A stretch of 64,000 bases of DNA from UBA5429 sp942493315 (GTDB taxonomy: Bacteria; Bacteroidota; Bacteroidia; Bacteroidales; WCHB1-69): NCBI GenBank assembly GCA_942493315.1, contig OW818690.1, positions 930,001 through 994,000 on the forward strand. The letters run 5' to 3'. Positions 53,368-61,946 of this stretch are shown in pieces; within the stretch, counting starts at the first letter, position 1, and every line of letters begins with the position of its first letter. The position numbers and the translations under genes are program-made. Below the pieces are notes generated by a model, which ran no database searches, was not told the origin of the DNA, and saw only the letters and a list, made by a program, of their open reading frames with translations.

Positions 53368-53841
53368 CTATTTCAAAAGCAAACGATTCACAACAGTATT
53401 CCACTTCTCGATAGATTGAAGTTCGCCGTAGAGTTGCATAGCGATATCATTATCATAAAATTCAAGGCGGATCTCTTGTTCCGTTTTATCTTTTGGAATC
53501 AGTACCAATTCCAACTTTTCGATCAGGGTAGTATTGTTCGCTATTCTTGAAGTATCTTTAATTTTGCATGTTTGAACCTTCTTTAAATCAACGAATTGGT
53601 TATAATACTGACCTTCATAATGTTTGATAAAAAACAGGAACAGTTCGGTTTCATCCACACCGATCAGATAGTTTCCGCACATTTCGTATTCGGTAATCCG
53701 GCAACCGTGTTGTAAAGCAAGTTGATTCAATTGTTGGATAGCCTGTTTGGTTTTTTTACGTTTCAATGTTTGAGCAATGATAAAAGGGATTACGCAGGCA
53801 AGGATAATAATCAATCCAATTATAATAGTTTTAGAGTCCAT
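53368..53841 (-). CDS. Membrane-anchored hypothetical protein
   Basis: 157 residues from the ATG at 53841 (MDSKTIIIGLII); the longer frame to 53925 has no support. One N-terminal helix (4-24), then a lysine-rich linker and a cytoplasmic alpha/beta domain (HGCRITEYEMCGNYLIGVDE, LELVLIPKDKTEQEIRLEFYD). Not a recognised family. Its TAG stop is directly followed by the same GACGAAGGAC repeat as the gene ending at 50981. Confidence 0.6.
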   Translation of the reverse strand: MDSKTIIIGLIIILACVIPFIIAQTLKRKKTKQAIQQLNQLALQHGCRITEYEMCGNYLIGVDETELFLFFIKHYEGQYYNQFVDLKKVQTCKIKDTSRIANNTTLIEKLELVLIPKDKTEQEIRLEFYDNDIAMQLYGELQSIEKWNTVVNRLLLK

Positions 53842-53932
53842 TTTTAATAATATTTTTTTAAAGTTAATAAATGATAAATAGTCCCTATTAAGGCAACAGG
53901 GATAAAAAAAGCAAAAAAAAGTCATTTACAAA

Positions 53933-54304
53933 CTAACCGAAATGGTGGAAAGGGAAGGTAATATTAAATTTATGGGTTTGGACATTAAACTGGTTTAAAA
54001 ATCCGCTATTAAAATCGAATTGAGTCTCCAGAAGTTGATCAAACAGGATTTGCACGCAGGTAAGATCCTTAAAATGAACTTTATAATTCTGAACAGGGAA
54101 AACCTTAACGGTAGAAACGGTTTTCTCGTTAGGGATTGAATTACAAGTTATGGTATCAGAAACCGAAACGTAGTGATGGGTAGGATCAGAATGAGATGTA
54201 GGAACAGAACCGGGCAAAATGGAGTAGTAGATTCCCACATTCATAGAGAGGCAATAGAAGATTGCCAATCCAAAAGCCATTACCATTTTTCCGAAATTTT
54301 TCAC
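53933..54304 (-). CDS. Small membrane-anchored or exported hypothetical protein
   Basis: 123 residues with an N-terminal helix (9-30) and a polar domain containing two Cys and several His (SHSDPTHHYV, FPFHHFG). No family recognised. A -7 box (54309-54316) lies 4 bp before the ATG, predicting a nearly leaderless transcript shared with the following gene at 91 bp. Confidence 0.55.
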   Translation of the reverse strand: MKNFGKMVMAFGLAIFYCLSMNVGIYYSILPGSVPTSHSDPTHHYVSVSDTITCNSIPNEKTVSTVKVFPVQNYKVHFKDLTCVQILFDQLLETQFDFNSGFLNQFNVQTHKFNITFPFHHFG

Positions 54305-54308
54305 GCCA

Positions 54309-54316
54309 CAAAAGTA
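54309..54316 (-). promoter_or_regulatory. -7 box directly before an ATG
   Basis: TACTTTTG on the minus strand ends 4 bp before the ATG at 54304. Confidence 0.45.
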
Positions 54317-54521
54317 GTAAAAAAATGAGAATAAATCGGGAGAAAAGGGCGAAGGGCTAATGGCACAGGGCTAATGGCTAATGGGGAAAGGGATAGGGGA
54401 GATCTTGTTCCTTTTCTTTCATAAGTTATAAGGTTTTAGGTTTTGGGTATTGGTTTTTTAGAAATTTTTCATTTTTCATTCGTCCGTAGTCCGTTGTCCG
54501 TAGTCTGTAGTCTATTTTCTC

Positions 54522-54575
54522 AGGGCGTGCCGGCTTCCCCACCCACAATCCAACCCACGCCGTCGGTCTCCGGCC
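54522..54575. repeat. Partial copy of the palindromic element, left end
   Basis: Contains AGGGCGTGCCGGC and GCCGTCGGTCTCCGGC, matching the left part of 26613-26777 (GGGCATTCCGGC, GCCGTCGGTCTCCGCC). The body of the element is missing. Confidence 0.55.
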
Positions 54576-54734
54576 CATTTTCAGAATGCTCAATGTGCTC
54601 GAATGCTCTTGTGCTCATATACTCGATAGCTCTTTTCATTTTTCATTTATAATTAGCACAATACTATTCACTATTCACTATTAGTTATTAACTAATTTTT
54701 CATCCCCTAAGCAGCTCAACTTGCGGGGTATCTG

Positions 54735-54751
54735 GCCTCCGCCCTAATGCG
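54735..54751. repeat. Partial copy of the palindromic element, right end
   Basis: GGCCTCCGCCCTAATGCG matches the right end of 26613-26777. About 160 bp of other repeats separate it from the left fragment. Confidence 0.5.
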
Positions 54752-55101
54752 AAAAACCTGCGGTTTTTTGGGTTTTAGGTTTTGGGTATTGGTTTTTAGT
54801 TCTCAGTTTTTGCTCCGGTCTCCAGTCCCTCGTCTCTTGTCCATTTTTCATTTCATTTGCTAATTTTTCCCGAAATCCTCTGAAACACTCCCCCCTCTCC
54901 CCACTCTCTTCTTTTGTCCTTCGTCCTTCGTCCAATTAGCTCATTATCATCTCCCTCCCCGCGATCTGGAAGATGGTCTCTATAGTTGATTAGTGTAAAG
55001 AGAATTAAAAAATAGAGCATGTCAATATTCAAGATCAATCAGTTATTTTTTATAATTAACTGTATTTTAATTGTTAAAAATCCTTAAAAAGAATAAAATC
55101 A

Positions 55102-55133
55102 TTTGGATAAGTGGTTTTTAGTTTCTAAATTTG
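55102..55133 (+). promoter_or_regulatory. Complete promoter of the four-gene GTPase operon
   Basis: TTTG -33 box (55102-55105), 20-bp spacer, TAAATTTG -7 box (55126-55133). The start codon is 210 bp downstream at 55343, so the 5' leader is about 200 nt and AT-rich with no gene. Confidence 0.65.
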
Positions 55134-55342
55134 TCGCGTAAAAATTGGATCACTAAAATTTTTCTATTTCATTCTACAGTTGACTTTAAAATAATTTGTG
55201 AAAATCTTTATAAAACAAAACACACTTAATTAATTATTGTTTTAAGAGAATAGTTTTTTAAGTTCTTATATTAACATCAGAGAACTAGATTTTTTTAATT
55301 TTAAAATTATAGCAATATTAAAATAAAAAACCCCAATAAATA

Positions 55343-58210
55343 ATGAAATTCAAATTACAAACTTGTTTTATTGGTTTAACTGTAGCAACTTTTTTAGTTA
55401 CGATTGGCATTATATATTTTGGTTACATCAACAAAACTACAGATCGTCTTTATTTCTCAATAACCCAATTTGACTTGCCTAATAGTAATGACTTTACTAT
55501 TGGGGAGAACTCTGATATATGCTATAAGGATATACCTGAAAAGTATATGACTGTGTCGTATGATAATGGCGCATTTTCATACAAAATCAATAATTCAGAT
55601 AGTTGTTTGTATTATTTCATAAACGACACCAATTATAACAAAGTTACTATACACATAAACGATAATATACAAGTTTTTGGACAAGTTTTTTCCGGTAAGT
55701 ATTTAATCAACAAGCTGAAAAAACTCGACAATGAGTATTATATGCTTAAAGATGTAATGATTGATGATTTGAGTACTAAAATTCGCAATTCAATTAACAC
55801 TGGTGAAATTGAATTCAACTCATTTATTCAAAAGAAACATAATAAATACTATCTTATCATTCTTGACAAATTTACAAAAATAAATAATATTGGTTACTGT
55901 TATTCAAAAACTTTAAGTCCGGGTCAAGAATTTAAGATCCAGTTTTTCAAAATGAATAGTTGGAGTGTAAAAAAACAAGAAAAAAGATTTTGGGATTATG
56001 TGCAATTTTGGGATTACAAAACCTATCTTTCTGACAGTATACGTTCTTATTTTGCAAAACCAGTGCAAATATTTACTGAGTGGGGTGCTGGTCATATCCT
56101 TGTAAAGAGAAATGATTTGCATTATTCAGCAACTTTCCCTAAAGCAATATCAACTACTATCCCAATAAAAAGGATAATTGAAACTGCTGATAGTTCTGAA
56201 ACAGGGGTATATCTCAAACAAATGCTGAAATCATACTATATGCCTACTGATTTTTATATTCCTGCATTTTCTAATGCACTTTCTGAAAATATTTGTGAAC
56301 TTTCGGTAGCAGAAAATTTTAACTTGGTTTTTCAAAAAGCAAATAATAGAGATACAGCAAATTGTCTAACGTCGGGTAGTTTAATACCAAAAATTAATAT
56401 AAAAAATCAACAACTTGTTACAGGTGGTATTACGTACAAAACCCGGGTTTTAAATACTGCATTTTATTGGTCGAAGCATTGGTCGTTAGCTATTGCATGG
56501 TTTATATTGATGTTAATTTTACATTTTTCCTTTCCAAAATCAGGCGATGAACCATATGCAGAAAAAGTAAAAGACATTCGTTCATATATTTGTGGAATGT
56601 TTACTTTGTTCTGGTTTTTCCTTAATCAGAAGCTTTTAATTGCCGAAAAACTGACATTTACTTATCCTTATTTTGAAAAAATTTATTCTGTTGTCTACAT
56701 AACAACATTGTTTTCGCTTTTTGCTGTGTTTTTGCTTATAGTGTTGATAAATCGTTCGTATTTTGATGAAAATGCACTTGGCGAAGACAGGTACAGTAAC
56801 AACCCTTTTAGAGTAAAAAAATCAGGTTGGTTCAATTGGATTATTGCATGCGGAATAACTTCGATCTGTATTTATGCATACTGCAAAATAAAATCAAATT
56901 TTATCTTGCCGATTTGGAATAGTTATATTGACAAAGATTCTTTAGATATATGGACATTTTGGAAATGGCAAAAGATAGGTATGCTAAATGATAATCATTT
57001 TACTGTATTTATGATAATTGGCAGCTTATTAATTTTCTTGTTGGTATTATTTATAATCTTATTTTGTATTAAAAGAAAATGGTTTAAACGAATTGAAAAA
57101 GTAAAAAAAATAACTCGTTGGACTGAACAGATATATGATATAATATATAGCAGAGTTTCAAATTTGATTAATTTTAAAAAACCTAAAACTTATGCGATTT
57201 ACCTTATAATAATAATTATTGCATTATTCTTTGTGGTTGCACTATTAGGTAATTCTGGAACGGCAGTTGCCATTATAATGCTTTTACTTTTGCTTGGCAA
57301 AACAATGAAAGTTTTAATTGATGACTTTAATCAGATAGAGGATTTCAACAAATGGGCGAAATGGATATTCTTGACGATGTTGGGAGTCTGTATATTTGTT
57401 GGAATCGGTATGTATGATTTCGGATTTTTCATTAATGTTTTTGGGATTGCTGTTACTTGGATTTTTTTAATTATTTTATCAGCAAAGTATTTTGATAATT
57501 ATGCAGATGAAAACGAGACAATTATCAAAAAGCAAATAAAAAAAGGACTGGGTTTAGGTTTTTTACTGGTTATTGTTAGTTGTTTCATAATTTTTTGGTG
57601 GAATTCAAACCCTGAAAAAATTGATTATGAAAGAAATACTCGTAGAATACAGAACTGCATTTATCCAAATCAAGTAAAAGAGGCAGGTTATCTTTACACC
57701 GAAAGCGATATGCAGTGGATGGAAGTAATGCGGCACTATGCAGAAAAGGCGAGCAAATCAACAGACGATATTTACAGTGAAGATAATAATTTTCACCAAC
57801 TTATTGCATCTGGGCAATCGCCTGTTGTGCTTAATGATGTAAGCATACCTACTGTTTATCTTGGCTCTTTGCGTTGGTTGGGATTGTTTGGTTTGTTTTA
57901 TGGAATAATGGCTTTGGGTTTTTTTGTCTATTCGTTCAGCATTGGTGATGTTAAAAGAATTAATAGTCGCGGCAATAACATTTATCCAATCAACCTTCAA
58001 TTGATAAGGCGATTGCTTGCAGGTAACTTATGGATTTTTGTTACACTATATCTGATTAAATCTTATTATTGGGACAAATTACCCGTGCCTTTCACTGGAC
58101 GCCTGATACCTGGATTTGGAGTTGATGCAGTTGGAGAAGCATTAGAAATTATTGTGTTATTTGCATTTATGTGTTCTTTATATAATCCTTATAAACAAAA
58201 TATAAAATGA
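55343..58210 (+). CDS. Large membrane protein with SEDS (FtsW/RodA)-like C-terminal half
   Basis: 955 residues. Helix 1 is at about 8-28, then a large extracytoplasmic domain to about 375 with no motif I recognise. About a dozen membrane helices follow from 377 to the end. Two spots recall SEDS glycosyltransferases: LLGNSGTAVAII (634-645), like the DLGTA motif, and LPVPFTGRLIPGFG (913-926), like the LPxTGxxLPFxSxGG loop. The match is partial and the catalytic Asp is not assigned. First gene of the GTPase operon; it overlaps the next by 4 bp. It may sense the envelope or act on cell-wall lipid precursors. Confidence 0.7.
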   Translation: MKFKLQTCFIGLTVATFLVTIGIIYFGYINKTTDRLYFSITQFDLPNSNDFTIGENSDICYKDIPEKYMTVSYDNGAFSYKINNSDSCLYYFINDTNYNKVTIHINDNIQVFGQVFSGKYLINKLKKLDNEYYMLKDVMIDDLSTKIRNSINTGEIEFNSFIQKKHNKYYLIILDKFTKINNIGYCYSKTLSPGQEFKIQFFKMNSWSVKKQEKRFWDYVQFWDYKTYLSDSIRSYFAKPVQIFTEWGAGHILVKRNDLHYSATFPKAISTTIPIKRIIETADSSETGVYLKQMLKSYYMPTDFYIPAFSNALSENICELSVAENFNLVFQKANNRDTANCLTSGSLIPKINIKNQQLVTGGITYKTRVLNTAFYWSKHWSLAIAWFILMLILHFSFPKSGDEPYAEKVKDIRSYICGMFTLFWFFLNQKLLIAEKLTFTYPYFEKIYSVVYITTLFSLFAVFLLIVLINRSYFDENALGEDRYSNNPFRVKKSGWFNWIIACGITSICIYAYCKIKSNFILPIWNSYIDKDSLDIWTFWKWQKIGMLNDNHFTVFMIIGSLLIFLLVLFIILFCIKRKWFKRIEKVKKITRWTEQIYDIIYSRVSNLINFKKPKTYAIYLIIIIIALFFVVALLGNSGTAVAIIMLLLLLGKTMKVLIDDFNQIEDFNKWAKWIFLTMLGVCIFVGIGMYDFGFFINVFGIAVTWIFLIILSAKYFDNYADENETIIKKQIKKGLGLGFLLVIVSCFIIFWWNSNPEKIDYERNTRRIQNCIYPNQVKEAGYLYTESDMQWMEVMRHYAEKASKSTDDIYSEDNNFHQLIASGQSPVVLNDVSIPTVYLGSLRWLGLFGLFYGIMALGFFVYSFSIGDVKRINSRGNNIYPINLQLIRRLLAGNLWIFVTLYLIKSYYWDKLPVPFTGRLIPGFGVDAVGEALEIIVLFAFMCSLYNPYKQNIK

Positions 58211-59616
58211 GAGAAGAAAAAAAAGCAGTTCTGAAAAAATTAGGTAAAATTTTGCTAAATAATGGTTTGTTGATTGCGATTTTGTTGTATTTTATTACAT
58301 GTGGATTTTTTTGCAACAATTTTAACGGCAAATGGTTATTGTGGTTGTTTATTAGCTGTTTTATAGGTTGGTTGTTTTCATTCTTTTATAAAGAGTATGA
58401 AAAAGCTGATGAAATGACCATTGAACCTGTTATTTATGATCACAGATATGACGAGCAAGTAAGTTGGAAAGACAGATTGAAGAATATAGGAAAAAGCGTA
58501 CGTGAGATGTCAGGGTGGAATTACTTACGTTGGGCTTTAATTATATCATTTTTATCGGTCGCATGCTATATTATGCACGAAAGCTTATCCTCGTTATGGA
58601 TAAAGAATGAAAAATGGGATAAAATTTTTTGTTGGTTTTTATCAATGATTGTTATTATAACCTTATTTTGGATAACTGGTTGGATAACCCATCAACATTC
58701 AAAAATAAATAACAGCTACAAAAAATTGTTTTTTTTCAGTTGTATTGGACTTTACATTCTCTTCGATTTAGCTCCCTTTACTTTCAATTATTTTCATATA
58801 TATAGCAATTTTGGGAATACTCAAATAATGGCTCAGACCGTAAAGGCAAGTGATGAATTGATTAAACTTATAAAACCTATTATTTGGGAAGAAATAAAAC
58901 CTAAACAAATTATTTTAGATAGTTTAAATAATGTAAACAAAGAATATTTTAATGAGATAAAAAACTGTGAGAAACGAAAAGAAATATTATTGGATTCATT
59001 TGACAAAATGGCTACTAGCATTAATCCATCTGGTAGAACTTCTAAATTTAAAACAACAAAAGACGGTGAAACTACTAAAACAGAAAGTTCAATTACAACG
59101 ATTAATAATCGGGTTAATCAAATAAGTCGACAAATAGAAAGTCTCAATAAGAAAGTTAAGGGAAAAGAGATATTTGAAAAAACAACTCCAATAGTAAATG
59201 ATTTAAAAAGAACAGATATATTATTAAATGAAATTGATTCATTAATTAGAATATACAATGAAGCAAAATTTGATAATAATAAGGAAAATCAAATAAATAT
59301 AACAAGAGATATAATTTTTAATGTAGGAAAATTAAATGGAGAATTTATTGATGATTCGATTTCAAAAAAACTTATTAGTATTATCAATTCTGAACAAATT
59401 GAAAGGGATAAAGCATTAAATGATTTATTTGAATTGATTCTAGGTAAATATGAAGATAATAACAATCAATTGCCTATTGAAAAAAGAGAAATCCATACAC
59501 TTTTACATAAAGTTAGTATTCAGAGCGTTGCTTTAAGTGCCTTAATTGATTTAGCTCCTATTTTTTTGGCACTCTTGATTACTTTTCCAACAACAAACAG
59601 GAGAAAAAGACAATGA
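58207..59616 (+). CDS. Membrane protein with central coiled coil
   Basis: 469 residues. Hydrophobic helices lie near 14-34, 38-57, 107-125, 142-162 and 174-195. Residues 210-430 are charged and helical with coiled-coil character (KTESSITTINNRVNQISRQI, ESLNKKVKGKEI), and a last helix (DLAPIFLALLITFP) sits at about 445-460. The family is not recognised. It overlaps both neighbours by 4 bp (ATGA), so the three products are probably made in fixed ratio. I infer that it links the SEDS-like membrane subunit to the cytoplasmic GTPase. Confidence 0.65.
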   Translation: MREEKKAVLKKLGKILLNNGLLIAILLYFITCGFFCNNFNGKWLLWLFISCFIGWLFSFFYKEYEKADEMTIEPVIYDHRYDEQVSWKDRLKNIGKSVREMSGWNYLRWALIISFLSVACYIMHESLSSLWIKNEKWDKIFCWFLSMIVIITLFWITGWITHQHSKINNSYKKLFFFSCIGLYILFDLAPFTFNYFHIYSNFGNTQIMAQTVKASDELIKLIKPIIWEEIKPKQIILDSLNNVNKEYFNEIKNCEKRKEILLDSFDKMATSINPSGRTSKFKTTKDGETTKTESSITTINNRVNQISRQIESLNKKVKGKEIFEKTTPIVNDLKRTDILLNEIDSLIRIYNEAKFDNNKENQINITRDIIFNVGKLNGEFIDDSISKKLISIINSEQIERDKALNDLFELILGKYEDNNNQLPIEKREIHTLLHKVSIQSVALSALIDLAPIFLALLITFPTTNRRKRQ

Positions 59617-61946
59617 GTCAAGAGACGTCACATATTCGTATTAACCTGTTTTCTTTTTTCAACCACGAACAAGAAACAAACAAAATTCTAGAAAACTTTG
59701 GGACATTACTTTGTCAAGACAAAGTTTTCGATAAAAGTTGGGGATTTATACGAAAAAAAGTAGAAGGAACTGAAAACTCATTTTATATTGGTGGTGGCAG
59801 AATGTATTTACCAAAACGACAACTTTCTTTTTACAATGAACAACCACCAAGGGAAATTTTTGGAGATATAAAAGAAAATGATATTGAAAAAAACATCCAA
59901 GATTGGTGTAATTCAGCTGATATTTTTCTTCTTTGTTTACACTCAAATAATAAACCTGAAACAAAGTTTATTTCTCGATTAAATTGGTATATAAAAAAAC
60001 ACAATAGAAATAAAACAATTTTATATACGGTAACAAATTATATTAGACAGTTTGAATATTCCACTTTCGATGAATATGCTAATTTTTCAGTTACTCTTAA
60101 TCAAGAATTGAATCATGCATATTTTCCGTATTCTGAAACAAATGAATTTATAAATTGGAAAAATGAAAAATTTTGTATTTGCAAAGAACTATTCTGTTTT
60201 ACTAAACAAGCAAACAGTTACATTGATTTTTTACTATTTTGCCTCAATCAACTATACAAAGATATTGCGGAAATTAAAATTTCAGACAATAAAGCGTATC
60301 ATTACAAAACAACGAATATAAACTTTAAATCATACAATAATATGGGAACAACTATAAAACTTGCAATAGTCGGCGCACCTAAAAACGGTAAATCGCATTT
60401 AATTTGGGATATTTACCAAATTTTCGAACAACAAGGTCGTAATTTGACTTTTGTAGAAGATGATTCATATGCAAGTCCTCAAATGCTTGCAAATAAATTG
60501 CTATCTGAAGACGCGCTAAATAAAACGCCTCACTCTTTGCAAACCAAAAGCAAAAATCATTACAAAGGACAAAATAAAGATTTTATTTTAGAATTTATGG
60601 ATGTCGCGGGTGAGGCTTTTGATGACGGCAAAGTGATAACCGAACAATTTCGCACAATTAAAATGATGCTTAAGAAAAGTAGTTATTTCAATAATAATAA
60701 GCCATTTATAGAACATTCTGATGATAAAAAAATCAGTATAACGTTTAATAAAAATGAAAATACTACAACTCAAAGTCCGTCTCAACTCCAAACAGACGAA
60801 CCGTCTGGACGTGAGGGAATACCACAAACGCAACAAGATGAAAGCAATGTTTCTCAAAATAATTTAAACAGGAATATAAAAACCCAACAAAGAAATGGGA
60901 AATATATTGCTAAAAATTTTGAGAGGTACGATACTGAGAGTTTAATTGCATGTTTGAAACAAGTTGTTACTTTCGCATTACGAACAGACGGATTAAGTCG
61001 TTATCACGATACACTAAGAGTAATTAATAACGTTGATTTTTGGAATGATTTTTATGCTTATGTTTTTTGTGATAATTGTACAGACATTGTTTTTTGTGAT
61101 TTAGTTACTTTACCAAATAACATGACTGCTATTTCTGAAACAGGCAAAGCATTTAGTCAATGTGTTTCAGGCGTTGGCGAGTTTTTAGCAGAAAAAAACA
61201 CAAATTTCAAAGGTCGAAAGAAACCAAATATGTACGCTGTCTTTCGAGGATTAGATGCTATGATTACCTGTGATGATCAGAAAGATCCACAAGAAAACAA
61301 ACTAAAAGAAATTTTAAAAAATACTAATGATGAAACAAAGAAAAAGTTATTACCCTTTGTGTATTTTCTATTTCATTTATCCGTTTATCAAAATTTCATG
61401 AATGATTATTTTACAAAAGATGATTTCGATAAATTATGTGAAAGTATTATTAATAATAACAATTGTTTTATCAAACAACTACAGTCTCTAAATCTAGATT
61501 TAACCGATAAAACTAACCTACAAACTTTTTTGTCTGGATTGCTCAAAAACGATACGGAATTTACTATAAACGATAGCAGGTCTACAAAACTTAATGATGT
61601 ATTCTACGATAGAATAGAGAAGCTAAGAAATATGAACGGTATGCTTGAAAGATTCAATGGAAATTCAGATATTTTTCCTCATATTTATTTTACGGCATAT
61701 CCTATTTGTCAGAAATTAGACATTCATAAAAATTTGCCTGTAGATGGTAACCCTAATAATATTGACGGTTTAACTCCCACAGATTTACGTTTCCCTTTGG
61801 GGGTATATAATTTTATTACAGATTTAGTATATTCACATACGCAAAGCGGCAAACAGGGAACTGATATGGAAAACTATTTGTATTTAAGTAAGAATGTACA
61901 AAAACAAAACAAGTTTAAACAGATATGGAAAATAATAACGAGATAA
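59613..61946 (+). CDS. Double GTPase-like protein (degenerate domain plus P-loop domain)
   Basis: 777 residues. Residues 8-220 look like a GTPase fold without a P-loop: ADIFLLCLH (102-110) as the central strand and KTILYTVTNY (134-143) near the TKxD position. After a linker, a second domain begins with Walker A GAPKNGKS (254-261) and a DVAGE switch (330-334). A polar Gln/Ser/Thr-rich stretch spans about 380-440. The architecture recalls the double-GTPase (DO-GTPase) families of NTP-dependent conflict systems described by Aravind and colleagues. Third gene of the operon; it overlaps the fourth by 22 bp. Confidence 0.7.
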   Translation: MSQETSHIRINLFSFFNHEQETNKILENFGTLLCQDKVFDKSWGFIRKKVEGTENSFYIGGGRMYLPKRQLSFYNEQPPREIFGDIKENDIEKNIQDWCNSADIFLLCLHSNNKPETKFISRLNWYIKKHNRNKTILYTVTNYIRQFEYSTFDEYANFSVTLNQELNHAYFPYSETNEFINWKNEKFCICKELFCFTKQANSYIDFLLFCLNQLYKDIAEIKISDNKAYHYKTTNINFKSYNNMGTTIKLAIVGAPKNGKSHLIWDIYQIFEQQGRNLTFVEDDSYASPQMLANKLLSEDALNKTPHSLQTKSKNHYKGQNKDFILEFMDVAGEAFDDGKVITEQFRTIKMMLKKSSYFNNNKPFIEHSDDKKISITFNKNENTTTQSPSQLQTDEPSGREGIPQTQQDESNVSQNNLNRNIKTQQRNGKYIAKNFERYDTESLIACLKQVVTFALRTDGLSRYHDTLRVINNVDFWNDFYAYVFCDNCTDIVFCDLVTLPNNMTAISETGKAFSQCVSGVGEFLAEKNTNFKGRKKPNMYAVFRGLDAMITCDDQKDPQENKLKEILKNTNDETKKKLLPFVYFLFHLSVYQNFMNDYFTKDDFDKLCESIINNNNCFIKQLQSLNLDLTDKTNLQTFLSGLLKNDTEFTINDSRSTKLNDVFYDRIEKLRNMNGMLERFNGNSDIFPHIYFTAYPICQKLDIHKNLPVDGNPNNIDGLTPTDLRFPLGVYNFITDLVYSHTQSGKQGTDMENYLYLSKNVQKQNKFKQIWKIITR

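Larger units (their letters stand above)
54345..54965. repeat. Long array of word-like repeats
   Basis: No gene over about 620 bp. Blocks in order: AAGGGCGAAGGGCTAATGGC; GGTTTTAGGTTTTGGGTATT; TTTTTCATTTTTCATTCGTC; GTCCGTAGTCCGTTGTCCG; a fragment of the palindromic element (54522-54575); AATGCTCAATGTGCTCGAAT; TTCACTATTCACTATTAG; another element end (54735-54751); GGGTTTTAGGTTTTGGG; CGGTCTCCAGTCCCTCGTC; GTCCTTCGTCCTTCGTCC. It directly precedes the GTPase operon promoter region. Confidence 0.7.
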
